Shown in pieces: positions 24,551 to 37,337 of a stretch of 64,000 bases of DNA. Position 1 is the stretch's first letter. Each line of letters begins with the position of its first letter. Under the pieces are notes generated by a model. It was given only the letters and a program-made list of their open reading frames with translations, did not search any database and was not told where the DNA came from. The DNA is from Adineta steineri (lineage: Eukaryota; Rotifera; Eurotatoria; Adinetida; Adinetidae), in the NCBI GenBank assembly GCA_905250115.1, contig CAJNOI010000005.1, positions 62,001 to 126,000 on the forward strand. The letters are read 5' to 3'. The position numbers were made by a program, and so were the translations under genes.

Positions 24551-27444
24551 ATACGAAATCTATGTATTTATATATATAAATGAAAAGAAAAGATAAACAA
24601 AGTATAAATCAATGAAGAAAGACACTTTCATATTATCTCTGCACGATCGAACATTGATTGAAGACGGCTTTTTCTCCATCTTATTCTATTCGTCATTTTG
24701 ACAACTGATAATATGAAAGCCGATGAATTCCTCGATTCCCATCACTCTTTATATTTCTTCTTTATCGCCTTTCGCTCATTCCCTTGCCGGAACTTTTTTT
24801 TGCTATATTGTATTTAATTATTTTCGTAATATTAATACAACTAATACAATGTCACTTGAATGCGTCAAACAAAGTGTTCTACATTTTTTTTCTCTTTTTA
24901 TTACGGATATATATATATATATATACGAAAAAAACCTCATTTACCTTGTTGCTTAAATATATATCGTTTTCTAAATAAACATTTTATGAGAGATTGGAAG
25001 AGGGTCAACTTAAAGAAACAAAATAACTAACATCTGTTAGCTCAATAAATAAGCTTATCAAAATATTTTATGGCGCTGTTATACTAAACGTTCTTTTGAT
25101 TCAAATGAATGTTTTATTTTTTTTTTCTCCTTTTTTCTCATCATCATTATCATCATTATCATTAAAAATTAAGTGAAAAACATCTTGAAAATACTTACAA
25201 TAAATATATGACGCACATCTGATAATAACGATGATGATGATGAATTTATAATATTTAACATTGTTTTTGTATAGAAGAAAAAACAAGAATAATTAAATCT
25301 AAATAAATAAACCTAATTACAATGATTTAAAGAGAAAATAAAGTGCAAAAATATTTTTTTTTCCATTGTCACATTATCATCAATTACTCACAAGAGACTA
25401 TTTTTTATTTTAAAATAATATCTTTCTCATAAGAAACAAAGGTATTGTTTTTAAAGTATTATATATTGAATAGAAAGCAAAACAAACTTTATATATCATA
25501 ACTGAATAAAAATGATTTTCCTTCTTTTTTTCTTTTTTCTTTTTTCTTTCTTTCAATTTCTATATAATAAATGCACGATGACTTATGATAAATAATTAGA
25601 AGGTTTGTTCTATGGATTTAAATAAGAGAAAAAAAATGTTTTTTTTGTATGAATCATATTATCTTTCATTTGTATCTGGTTTAGAAAGAAAAGATAATAA
25701 CACTTCTCTAGCAAATAAAAAAAGAAGGATAAGCTTAATTAATGTTTTTGTTCATCCATCTTTTTTTTCCCTTTCTTTTCATAGGTTTAAATGTAATCAT
25801 TCATTCCTGGATGATAATAAAATACCTTGATCCTTAATGAAAAGAAAATACTATAGCAATCGGAAAGAAAAACAAATAGAAAAATGACACATTTTATAAA
25901 CTTGCTACATGTTAGATTCTCTATTAAATATAGATTACCTGAGAATATTTTGTTTTTTTTTCGGATTTTTATCATTACAAAAGACTGATTGACATTATTA
26001 GTCATACAAGTGATTATAAATTGACGAGTAACTGAAACTATACTAGAATAGGAATAATATGAATGAGTATATAACAGGAAAAGAAACTTGAATTAAGAAA
26101 GTTAAGTATATGAAAAGCCTCTTGGCTTTTTGTAATGACAATTATTGAATGGAATATTTAAAAGTAATCCATCTAAAAGTAAAAATATACATTCTATAGA
26201 ATATTTAAAATTGATGATAGTTACTGTAGACAAATCTTAATTGAAAAATACTATATTTAGAGATAGATATCTAGATTTGTAATATGAAAAATTAATGAAG
26301 TTCCTGAATAATGATATATAGATCTATAAATATATAAGTTGAAGAAATTCTTGAAAATTCATTTTCATCACGTATATCTAACTATCAATTGTGTTTATCC
26401 TGTGAGATATTATTCTTTAAATTAAAAAGAAAAAGATCAAAATGCTTAAGTTTATAAAAAAATATATATATGAGTAATGAACATTATTATATTTATAAGT
26501 TCGAATAACGACTACATATAATATTATTTATAATTAAAGCACATTCTCAATTATTCTATTCATTGCGTGTTGGAAAAGATATATAAGCTTGTCATCCTCG
26601 ATTTCTTTTTCTCCTATTGTATACTACTGGAAATACAAAGAAACTTCCGTTGCATCAATTAAATCAGATTCACTATACTATCAATCATCTATTTAAGAGT
26701 ATGAGTTGATGTTCTTGATATGCTTATTATACTAACACAATCGATTATTAATCATACATAATATGCTCAATACGTAGATACAAAAAAAACATAAAGATTA
26801 TATTCTTATCTTGTCAGATCGTTCATAACAAATACATAAACTAGTATTGAATATCAAGTATTAATTGGTAAATTATCATTACCTGAAATATTTCTTATGT
26901 AGAACTATACTATTATAATATTAATTGGAAAGCATAAGACGACTAGACATTCTTACAAATGAGTAAGTTTATTTTGCTGAAAGCCCTGCTGACTTTTTTT
27001 TTCATTGATGTAATCATGTAGAAATTCTATTTCGAGCATGTACTTAATTTACAATCCAGTTGCCTGAAGTTCATAATACATGAACTATTAGTTTGTTAAT
27101 GAATAGTAATAAGCAATATTTAAACGAAACTTTTCTTTTAAATACAACTACACATTTTATGTCATGTAGTATATTCAAATAAATATTGAATCATCTCTTA
27201 TTTATTCTTTTGAATAATAATAAAAATATATAATTAGTTTTAGGAGTAATTCTATTGTAAAATGAAAGTATGCTTCACCTGTTTATTTATTGGTTACGTG
27301 TTTGTAACACACCTGTCGAAAAGAAATCTATCGCCAATGCGTATTGGTTAATGAAACTAACAACTAAAATTAAATTTGTATTTGATCATAGTAAAAAAAT
27401 CTTGACTTAAATTATTTTGAAATAAAAATCATATTGATAGTCAA
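24551..27444. other. Long AT-rich intergenic region
   Basis: About 2.9 kb between two divergent genes. It contains microsatellites such as (TA)n near 24911 and (GAT)n near 25232, and many poly-A/T runs. Short open frames are low-complexity and lack splice support. The missing 5' exon and promoter of the amine receptor should lie here. No terminal repeats seen. Confidence 0.45.
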
Positions 27445-29786
27445 ATGATTCGACATTCAGTTGAACAAACTGAAGCGATTAATAATTCTATGCTTTCAAA
27501 TAGTTCATCAGATCATACTCATGATGTTACAGAACAAATACTTTTTTGTCAAAATGGAATTGATAATTTAAATATTTCATCAAAGAACAATAATTCAACA
27601 GTTGTAAGTCAAGGTTAAATGTATTAAAAATATTTTCTTAGACAATTAAGTTTATAAAAATAGAACAGGAAATTTAACTTATTAAATTCTTGAAAACATT
27701 TTTATTTATAAATATATACTAAATATCCCTGGAATATTTGAATTATAGGATTCATTGAAGAACATTTAAAATACGGTATAAATTATATCAAATAAAGAAA
27801 TGACTAAACTATTCCAAAAGATTGAGATCGAAACTAGAAGCAACTGATTTCGCATATCCATTAGTAGTTTGAAATAATTTAATGTTATGAAAAATTATTT
27901 CGAAGAAGCAAACTGTTGTTAGTTAAAATAGAATATGCTCAAGTTTATCAACAATCTATAGATTAATTATAGACAATTGCAACTATAAAAAAATCTTTTC
28001 TATTTAGAATAAAACATCTACTGAGGAAGTTAGTTCTGAAGATGAAGTATTAATGGTTGATATTGATTCTAATGGATATAAATATGAGAGTTCTTTATTT
28101 GAACTTAATGTTGTTCAACAATGTTGTATTATATCAATTATATCTCCATATGCATTTACAATTCAATTAACACGAAATATAGTTGAATGTGATGAATTTT
28201 TTAAAACTATGAAGTATTTATTTCTAATTCAATAATTGTTTGTTTGTTTTTCATATAGTTTTAGTTATTTTTTAGTGATTATTATAATTCAATTGATGAT
28301 CTTCAAATACCTCAAGAATATTTACGTAAAAATTTACTTTGTGTTACATATGATGAAACAATATCTGCATGGAATCGTTCTCAAATAATGGAATATGATT
28401 TAAATGAAGATACAGTTAATGTATTTTTTGTTGATCTTAATTCTTGGGAAGAAAATGTTTCACGTTCACGTATACGTTTTATATTAACAAAATATTCTTC
28501 TCGACCTGTTTATTTATTAACATGTCGTCTAGCATCAATTGCACCATTAAATCATACTTATCAATGGGATGATGTAGTATCAAAAACTTTTGAAAATGTT
28601 ATTGAAAATTGTCAATGTGATGTTGAACCATTATGTAAAAGATGTGATAATACATTTTATGTGAATTTATTTGCATTACATGATGAAGCCTATGTTTGTA
28701 TTAATGATTTTTTAATACATTGTAAAATGGCTCGACCAAATGATGATGATATCAATGAAGAAAATACTGTAAGAAATAAAATATGAAATGAAGTTTATAT
28801 TTTTTTATTTTCTATTGAGATTTGTATGCTAGATGATAATGGACAACCAATGCATTCAATGATAGCACTTTATTGGAAAGCTGGAGAGTATGTTTATATT
28901 ACGAATAGAGTAGAGATTGTATTCAAATTCGAACTCGAGTAGAAATATATTTATACAACCCTGTTCGTTAATAAAAGTAGAATGAAAGAGACTAACTTAT
29001 AAGTTGTTACTTACTAGTAAAAAATAGTACATTTAAAAAACTCAGCTCTTTCGAAGAAAACATTTTTAACATTAGTCGTTCATGACAAGTAGAAAGTGAT
29101 CAAAACTTGTACAGGAAAAGAAACAATTTAGTAAACGCATTTTTTTTTCTTAAATATTCACGTAAGAAATATTAAAATCTCAATCTGATGTACGTTGTTT
29201 CTTCATAGAACAACATCTGAAACAAAAACTTCTATTAAAAATCAAGAAGATGATCATCAATCTACTATATCTAATGAATCTTTTCAAATAAAATATTCAC
29301 CATTAACAAAACTTGTTATAATTAATGAAACAGAGAAATTAATATTTGCAAGATATAAATCTTATATAATGATACCATGGTTTTCTATATCATATATTTT
29401 AAATGAATTTGACGAAGAGAAAATCAAAGCTCTTGTAATTATATTTGAAAGATATTCATATACTATTTCTCTTTTTCTTTAAGGCAAATAAATATGGTTT
29501 TAAACCAATTCTTATTGATCCTCTTTCACATCCAATACTTTGTTCACAGCTATTAAAATTAGCATCACCAATGTCAATATCAACTCAGATTAGTTTATAT
29601 TCAATTGATTGTATTAGAAAAATCTTTCAAATTTATCATTATACGCAAATGGAAATTTTTCATTTATTAGATAGAGCACGTTTCGCTGAAGCAAATGATG
29701 ATATTTTTTTTTGGAATAAATCCTTTGAAGTAAAAAGATATATAACATTTCTTATATAAATTACTATCATTTAGGTTTATCAATGA
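27445..29786 (+). CDS. Tudor-domain protein
   Basis: Tudor proteins bind methylated arginine or lysine, often on Piwi proteins in germ granules. Seven exons (27445-27603, 28008-28213, 28276-28768, 28820-28887, 29209-29434, 29484-29729, 29775-29786) join in frame to 469 residues. Residues about 70-270 look like an extended Tudor domain. They include 'ISIISPYAFTIQL', 'DYYNSIDDL', 'LLCVTYDETISAWNRSQI', 'VNVFFVDLNSWEENV', 'SRIRFIL' and 'CRLASIAPLN', in the order expected for the SN-like barrel plus Tudor core. The aromatic cage is not fully conventional (VDLNSWEENV instead of VDYGN). The C-terminal 150 residues are helical and not recognised. The N-terminus is Ser/Asn-rich. Membership of a specific TDRD subfamily is not clear. 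The last, 12-nt exon is weakly supported. Confidence 0.65.
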
Positions 29787-30273
29787 AAATATCGAACGAA
29801 CCTGTTTCATGATATATTATGTTAAGAATCATTACATTCTTTTTTTTGTCTCCGTAAGATTAAGTATTGGTGTTTGCTCAATAACAGGAACTACATATTT
29901 TCTAGTGTAACTAGAAAACAAACGTTTTCAAACTTTTATTTATTTGTGTATAGAAAATATACTTTACTAATCTTTTGTTAATAAAACAATTTAATATACA
30001 ACATCTATATAGTGACCTTGAAGAGAGAGAGAGCAATCAAGTGAGTATGGTAGAATGTTTTTTAAATAAAATAAAATTTTACTGATATATGTATTTATTT
30101 GAATGTATTATTACTTAACAAATATATTGTTTATTTTCGTAATTACAAATAATGATCAATATATTTATTATTTTTTCTTCATTTCTATTTTTGTCAACTG
30201 TACATATAAAAGAAAAAAGAAAGAAAGCAAACAAACAACGAGATTTATATTATTTACACATTAATAATATTGT
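29787..30273. other. Convergent intergenic region
   Basis: AT-rich spacer between the 3' ends of the Tudor gene (plus) and PRC1 (minus), including a short GAGAGAGA run near 30024. Only 3' UTRs and poly-A signals are expected. Confidence 0.5.
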
Positions 30274-32858
30274 TTATTTATGAGTACGAATTGGAGTAGG
30301 AATGGCTCGTTTAATTAATGGTCGTTTACCTGATGGTGTTGTCTAAATAAAGAAATAAATAGTAGAATAATCATCAATTATTGAAAAAATGATTATACCA
30401 TCATTGAAGATTTTAAACCTGTAGTTGTATTTTCAATTGTTAAACTATGTGTTGAAGTATTCTCAGTTGTATTAATAATTTGATCAATAAGACGACGTTG
30501 TTTAACAGGTGTTGATATTGTTGATGGTGTTGCATCCATATTAATACGTTTTGTTGTTTGTAATTGTTTTTGTTGTGCTCGTGTTTTTAATTTTGAAGTA
30601 TTCAACGGTGTTTTACCTGTAGGTAAATGTGGAATACCAGCACGACGAGCTGTTGTCAATGGTGTACGTATATTTGTACTTTGATCAGACTAAATAAATT
30701 TGATTTTGCTTGAAGAAAAATGAACTATTTTTTTTCCTACGCGTTTTGATGTGGCACTTGGTGTTGTACCAACTAATTGTTTTGTTTTCAATGGTGTTCG
30801 TCCAACGAATGTACCTGTTGTTGCTGTTGTTGTATGAGCAGCCTAAAATATAATAATATTCACATAATTTACGTATAAACTGATTATCTTGAGCCTAAAA
30901 AACTCTATCGTTGTATCAATTTTACAATAATAATACAGTATTTGTTTTATCTTACCTTTGCTGCTTCACGTTCTCGTTCTTTAGCTTTAGTATAATCTTC
31001 TTTTCGTTGTTCAATATAATCTGAAATTTCTTTTCCATTAGCACTCATTATAAATGGTTGTCCATTGTTCTTTTGAATAAATTCATCAGCAAGCTTTTGT
31101 AGACGTGATTCACATTCACGCAATGAAGATTCAAGTTTTTTACGAGTTCTTTCTTCTGCAAGTGCACTATAGCCTCGGCGATGAAATCGTTGTGGATCAC
31201 TAGCATTTTTCTAATATAAAAATCGGAAATAGAATTAAAAAATAAAAATAAAACAAAGCTCACTTCAAATTCTTGAAATTCAAGAAATAATTCATTCCAT
31301 GCTTCAATTTGTTCATACAATGATCTATTCATTTCATACTGAGCTTCTAATTCATGTACAAGTTCTTCATGCATGAAATATACATCTTCTGTAAAATCAT
31401 CTAAATATTCAAAAAAAAAGATTTAATTATATCAGAAATAAATATTTCTACATACTTGTATATAAAATAGCATATTTGGAATTATTTGTAACATCACCAA
31501 CCGATAATTTATTAAGTATAAGATGAATACGTTCACGTGCTTTCAATATATCACTTGTTAATTTTTCCATAGCATGTTCTGTATATCGATCAACTTCAGC
31601 AATAAGCTAAATAAATGATTTTCTTAGTTTAAATTGATCAGAAATATTTCAAATATGAACAGAATTTTATCTAGCGAATGAGCGACGTTCACCCAAAGTT
31701 ACTTTTCTGATATTGTTTCGTTTCAACTCGTTATTTTTTTCTTTCCAAGAATTTTATATATAATTAGAACTTACATCAGGTAATTTTGACATTCGGCATT
31801 GTTTACTATTTGAAACTGCTAAAGCTTTTTCATTGGGAATTAATGATTGATGTTTTCTCATTAATGTTTTCAATTGTTTATGTGATTCTTCAAAACGATT
31901 TTCAGCTTTTTGTACTTGTTCAGTTATCTATTATGAATAATAAGGTTTATTGGAATTGATTATATAAAAAGGTATTTTTTTTACTTCAGAAAATTCTTTA
32001 TCGACTAATTCTAAAGCTTCTTTTGATAATGTATATTGATCAATTTGAGTTAGATCAAGTACTAATAATCGTCCAACCATAGTTTCAATTGTTGGTCTTT
32101 TCCATCCATAAACTTCTTCATATTCATGTAATATTTGAATTACTTCAGATAAATGATTAATACGTTTTGACTAAAATCAATTATTTTTATTTCAGAAATT
32201 TTTTTCAAGTTTTTTTACTTTTTCTTCACGTAATTCTTTAATATGTTCAGATAAAAGACTTATTTGTGTAACTAATTGTTTAGAATTAAAATTTGAATTA
32301 TCAATCTGTAATGAACGTTCATTGAGTTCATTACATAATTGTCTTTCTTCACGACGTATATCTGGTTCACGTTGAAGTAATTTTTCATGTTCTTCTTTTA
32401 ATTGTTTATATTCATCAACATAAATACGTAATGCTTGAAGAACAGGTAATGTATTACCATATTGTGGACATGTTTTATCTGGATGTAATTCATGATAAAG
32501 TGATTCATAACGTGTACGAATGGGTACAAGTTCAGTTCGTTTACGTTCGAATAAAGCATCATCTTCTGCAATCATTTCTGTTACCATTTTCTTGAAAAAG
32601 AAATTTATTGAATATGATTCATAAAAATATTCAAGTTTAGTTTATTACCTGAAGTTCACGTCTAGTTTGTTCAATAAGTGAATTTGGATCATCTCCAACA
32701 TCAAAACATAATTTTATGATAGTTTGAATATTTTCAGAATAAATTTCATTTACAATATCACCAGGTTGACGAAATGAAGGTGGTGACATAAGTGAAAATA
32801 AATACGATGGAATGTATTTAGATATGAAATGAAAATAATAATCGATACATTCATTCAA
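30274..32858 (-). CDS. PRC1: PRC1/MAP65/Ase1 spindle-midzone microtubule bundler
   Basis: PRC1 cross-links antiparallel microtubules at the anaphase midzone and is needed for cytokinesis. Ten exons join in frame to about 640 residues (human 620). The N-terminal dimerisation and rod part has 'MVTEMIAEDDALFERKR', matching PRC1 'MMIAEEESLKERL', followed by long coiled-coil stretches. The spectrin-like microtubule-binding part has 'EAWNELFLEFQEFEKNASD' then 'PQRFHRRGYSALAEER', aligning with PRC1 'ETWRLFLEFERKASDPNRF'. Then comes 'FIMSANGKEISDYIEQRKE', as in 'FMVNGQKFMEYVAEQWE'. The C-terminal tail is basic, Thr/Ser/Pro-rich and has several TP sites, as expected for CDK regulation. The start could be Met1 (32858) or the internal 'MSPPSFRQPGD', which would remove a hydrophobic stretch unlike PRC1. 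The internal Met is the more plausible one. Confidence 0.9.
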
Positions 32859-33900
32859 TTGAGATCGATAGTCATATTTGTATTGTTACTGGTGGATTAA
32901 ACAAAGAGCTTAAGAATCATTGGAGTTATATATATACAAATAAATTATGTTGACTCCGTTATTTACTCTCGATTTAGAGATTAAATATTTAGTATTCAAA
33001 AAAGATTCCAATTTAGTTAAAACTTAAATAAACGACCTTTCGACAGATGACGCTCTGTATGATGATTTGATCCATTTATGCTGGCATATCTGATATGATA
33101 CCATAATATACTGTTGATCACTATAAATTAAAAATAGCTACTTTATTTTTATTAATTACATATTTTGTTGATTACTAATTCAAATTTAATGAATCTTTAT
33201 CATACTACGCCCTGATAAATTGACAGTAACCATGCGTACAAATAAAAATGCATAAAATACTAAGAAAGACATATAAATGCGAAGGTTACTATTTTATGAC
33301 TGTGCAAATTAGTTTTATTTATGACTGATGATATTATCAGATTATAATAACTGATATATCATCATAAGTAATAATTTGAGCATACATTAAATTGAGATAG
33401 ATATGTTTAGTCTGGAAGATCTTTGAATGTGTGTGTGTGATATGTTTGCTAGTATTTGCGATAAGCGATTAAAAAGCGTCTGCTAAAAATCAGTGTTTAT
33501 GTAAAAATATTTCATTCATATTTATACAATAATTAATTTGAGTAAAAGCATGACTTGATTCGCTAAATGATTTAATAAAATATTAGCCAAAACAATGATA
33601 TTAAATATCAATATAGTTTGCTTGATACGAACTTGTTAACGTTAATATAAACGAACTATGTCAACTGTTAGATATATTTATTAATACTTGTTCTTCTAAT
33701 TTACAGAAGCAACTATGGAAAAAAAATAACAATTATTACAAATAAACATAAACATTGCATATAAGTACTACATATTATCAAACAATATAAAAAGAATACA
33801 AGTTTACATCGCATAAATGCATTAATCAAATGTTGTTTTTTTATAAATATAAATAAAATTCCAAACTAATATTTTGTTTCTTCATATTAAACAATTCATA
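32859..33900. other. Intergenic with small inverted repeat
   Basis: About 1 kb, AT-rich. A near-perfect inverted repeat lies at 33326-33364 (TGATGATATTATCAG and CTGATATATCATCA arms, 10-nt loop). A (GT)n stretch lies near 33431. No gene seen. Confidence 0.45.
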
Positions 33901-34187
33901 TTATACTATCTGATGACACTCATCATCAGTACATATTCTAAAAAATTAAAGAAATATTATTATTAAAATTTCTTTTAGACTATTTAACCTTACTTTTTTT
34001 TTGTCTTAAATTTTGACGGACTATAACCACAACAAAGCTTTCCCTTCAAATGTTCATAGAGAAGTATAATCATGGTAAGAAGAATAAGTATTACAATGCC
34101 AATAGATGCTATTTCTGATTTTGATTTTTCAATACTTGTTTCAAAATAAACAAAAAAACTGAATAAACGTAATTTCTTATGTACCAT
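33901..34187 (-). CDS. Small single-pass membrane protein, 76 residues
   Basis: Exons 34187-33994 and 33937-33901 join over a 56-bp intron (donor AA|GTAAGG, acceptor TTCTAG-type) to 76 residues. The N-terminus is basic and aromatic (MVHKKLRLFSFFVYFE). One strong membrane helix follows ('IGIVILILLTMIILLY'), then a short Cys/Lys-rich tail 'KGKLCCGYSPSKFK' and an acidic end 'CTDDECHQIV'. The CC pair next to the membrane is a plausible palmitoylation site. No family is recognised. Support comes from the in-frame splice and the ordered hydrophobic profile; conservation is untested. It stands alone between PRC1 and the phosphatase gene. Confidence 0.45.
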
Positions 34188-35173
34188 TATGATACTAGCC
34201 AGATATAATAATTTGCATGCGCTATAAATCAGAACATACTTTTGTCATTTGATTCTTTTTCTTTCTAGAAAATTTTTCGTCTATCAGATGCTAAAGACAT
34301 ACAGGAGGAGTAATACTCAACATATGCCATCATTCTTAATAAAGATAAGAATGTAAATAGAAATAGGATGGATTGACAGGTTTCTCTTGCAAATAGGTAC
34401 CGAAGGTTTTTAGTATAATGTCGTAATGATCTGTTGAATGAGTTTTATTTTTCTAGTTTTTTGAAAAATCAATAAAGTATCGACAACTATCATTTAAATG
34501 GATGTCATCATAAAAATTAAATTGTTTTCTTGATTATTTGGCAAATATATTCATAAATCATGTATATGAGTATTGTATGATTTTTTTTATCACCTAAAAA
34601 AATCAATAGGAAGTTCATTGACGAATTTTAGATATAATCAGATCTTTTATATTAATTATAAACTACCTTATAGTATAATAATATCAAATACGTTTTGCGT
34701 CATATTGTCGCATATTTTTCGATAAGGAAAGAAGAGGTAAAAACCAACATTTCTTTTTCAATCTTATTATGAGTGATAATAAGGTCAGAGAGCAACATCT
34801 ATATGTAATTTATTTCTTAGAAAAGGACAGTGTAATTGGATAAAATGTTATTTGCATGTGTAATTTATAATGTTAATAAATATTAAAATTTATTTTTTTC
34901 TCCATGCTTTCATGATATTCTCTGGTTGATGATAATATCTTGTTTTTAATATTACTCGTCTGTTCTTCTGTTCTCTTGTCGTGTTTGAATACAACATCGT
35001 TAACATTTACATGATTTAATAGCAATGACTATAAAAGCAATGAACCGTGACGTAATATATACACAAATTACATAGATAAAATGAATAGACGGAAAAAAGT
35101 GTCACTACAATTTCTTTTTTTTTTATTTTGGACGAACGTGTGTCTATAGGTTGTGTCATCATAAAAAACAAAC
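34188..35173. other. Intergenic
   Basis: AT-rich region of almost 1 kb upstream of two divergent genes. No gene, RNA or repeat seen. Promoters for the small membrane protein and the phosphatase are expected here. Confidence 0.45.
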
Positions 35174-36412
35174 ATGGTAGATAATTTGAGTGAAATGATG
35201 CAACGTGAATGGAATTTAGTTAATAGTGACGCTAATGATCATAATGGTNNNNNNNNNNNNNNNNNNNNNNNNNNNNNNNNNNNNNNNNNNNNNNNNNNNN
35301 NNNNNNNNNNNNNNNNNNNNNNNNNNNNNNNNNNNNNNNNNNNNNNNNTACTTCATCTCCTTTACCTATTTATAATGAAGATGATAGAGATGAAGATTCC
35401 AATTATGATAATGATGCACGTCGTCGACATATTCGTCTTAGTCGTCGTGCTCATCAATCAGGTACTGGAACTAGTAATCATGCAACACGTGTTAACCATT
35501 CAGCTGCATTAGTACAACGTAATGGTCCTCTAGCTGCTTCACCTACATTAAAATCATTACGAATTATTTTTATGCGTCATAGTGAACGAGCCAATCAAGC
35601 ACTTGGTCCTGATTGGTTTAATAAAGCTTTTCGTACAAATACATATAAACCTTATGATATTAATTTACCAGATTATTTACCTAAAAGACGTTCTGATCAA
35701 GCTTATGAATATGATGCACCATTAACAGGTTAAAATATTCATTTTATTTATTTTTTTAAAATTAAACAATTATATATCATATATATTTCAGTACGTGGTT
35801 TAAAAATAGCTCGTCTTACAGGTCGTGCTATGATGAATAGTGGACTTGTAGCTGATGTATGTCTTTCATCAACTGCTCTTCGTTGTGTACAAACATGTGA
35901 ACGAATTCTAACAGGTATTTTTAGAATATGAATTATTTATATATTAATATTAAATAATATTCTATATAGGCATGGATCGTCGTGATCGTATTCCAATTCG
36001 TATTGAACCTGGCCTCTTTGAATGTCCACATCTTAATCATAAAATAACCGATAGTTTTATGACAAAAAAAGAATTTATGGAAAATAGATACAATATTAAA
36101 CATGAATATAAAGCATTAATTCCCAGAGTCCATGTACCTGAAACATTAGATGATTATTTTGATAGAAGTGTTGCTGTTATGCGAGGAATTATCAACAGAT
36201 ATGGTCATCATGGTGGTACAGTACTTATTGTTACACATGCGCCCGGTTTATTAGCTTTGACGGATGCAATCAAAGGATTAAGACCAAATGTTGATACATT
36301 TTATCGTACTGTATCAACATATTCACCATTAGCAACTTGTATTGCGGAATATGATGGATCGAAATGGAAATATACAGAACGACCATTTAATTTTATTCCT
36401 ACAGATCAATAA
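35174..36412 (+). CDS. UBASH3/STS-like histidine phosphatase, gap in exon 1
   Basis: A phosphoglycerate-mutase-fold histidine phosphatase. Visible exons are 35174-35248 plus 35349-35728 (split by 100 N), 35792-35914 and 35970-36412. The acidic, Arg/Ser/Asn-rich N-terminus carries no UBA or SH3 domain that I can see. The catalytic His is in 'IIFMRHSERANQALG' (UBASH3: 'VRHGERVDQ'), with 'SSTALRCVQTCERIL' (UBASH3 'SPALRCVQTAKLIL') and 'RIEPGLFECP' following. The second His is in 'VLIVTHAPGLLALTD' (UBASH3 'VLIVSHGSTLD'). All core residues (RH, R of LRC, E of PGLFE, H) are kept, so it should be active. In vertebrates STS-1 dephosphorylates Syk/ZAP-70 kinases; here the substrate is unknown. The protein belongs to the invertebrate phosphatase-only branch. 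Confidence 0.8.
35249..35348. other. Assembly gap of exactly 100 N
   Basis: A placeholder inside the first exon of the phosphatase gene, between 'DANDHNG' and 'TSSPLPIYNEDD'. Probably a collapsed low-complexity coding tract. Confidence 0.99.
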
Positions 36413-37337
36413 TAACTATAATAATAACATTTAATGCATTTAAAAAAGGAAATAATTTAATACATAAGACGATAGAAAAGTTTGCGAAACTACACTTTAT
36501 ATATAATCTTTCTATACTAAATATTCGAAATAGTTCTTGAGATATTCTTTCGAAGTAAACAATATGTGTTGAATTATTATCTGAATTTTGTTACTTTTCA
36601 AACACTAAAAAATCTAAAAACCTATCTAAGCGCTGAATAGATCTCAAGTAATATCATTAATAGTTACCATACTAAAATGAGCTATCGTGATAGCGGATAC
36701 TAATCCTACCGACACTACTAATAAACATTTGAATTTCTCAACGAAAGAGTTGTCGAACAACACTATGTAGTCATATTTTTAGCCAACTCGTATTCACATT
36801 AAACTAAGTTTGTATAAGTTCATTCAACACATATTATTGACTTCGAAAGAATATCTCAACAACTATTTCGAATATTTTAGTATAGAAATATTAGTAGAAT
36901 ATCCTTTCTACATATATATATTTTGTAGTTTCGGAAATTTTTAAATCTATCTATGTATATATACTTATTTTTCATTATATAAATAATAATGGTTTTATAT
37001 CTTTGATAATGTTTTTTTTTTATTCTGTTTTATTGATACTGATAATTTGCAATTATTGAAAGATTAAGTCAAATAGTTGACAATGAATGTAATCTAGTTT
37101 TGTCCATACATACATATTTTACAATAAGGAGATTATCAAAAAATATCACATAATTCAGTTTCGTCTACAGATGTCATATTAAGTAAAAAAAAACATTATT
37201 GGTTATTTTAATTATTCAATAGAAATCTTGAATCATTCATAGAATAAAATCGAATTTCTCAAGAAAATAATCCTTAAAAAAGAATATTTAATCATTTGTC
37301 TACTATTTTTCTATCAACTAAATTTATTCCAAATAAA
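36413..37337. other. Intergenic occupied largely by the inverted-repeat element
   Basis: Apart from the element at 36477-36942 this is plain AT-rich DNA with poly-T runs (about 37012-37022). The EAPP promoter should lie in 36950-37337. Confidence 0.5.
36477..36942. mobile_element. Inverted-repeat (foldback/MITE-like) element
   Basis: Long imperfect terminal inverted repeats. The outer ends AAAAGTTTGCGAAACTACA (36477-36495) and AAAAATTTCCGAAACTACA (reverse complement of the right end) match at 17 of 19 positions. Inner blocks also match: TTCTATACTAAATATTCGAA and AGATATTCTTTCGAAGT on the left have near-identical reverse complements around 36845-36890, and a 70-bp stretch is about 90 % identical by eye. 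The unpaired centre is about 250 bp and non-coding. The size fits a non-autonomous DNA element. It lies 65 bp after the phosphatase stop codon, so it may be part of that 3' UTR. No clear target-site duplication seen. Confidence 0.65.

Noticed and set aside
33905-33930. CTGATGA core with palindrome
   Set aside because: The GAAA core is missing; it falls in the last exon of the small membrane protein gene.
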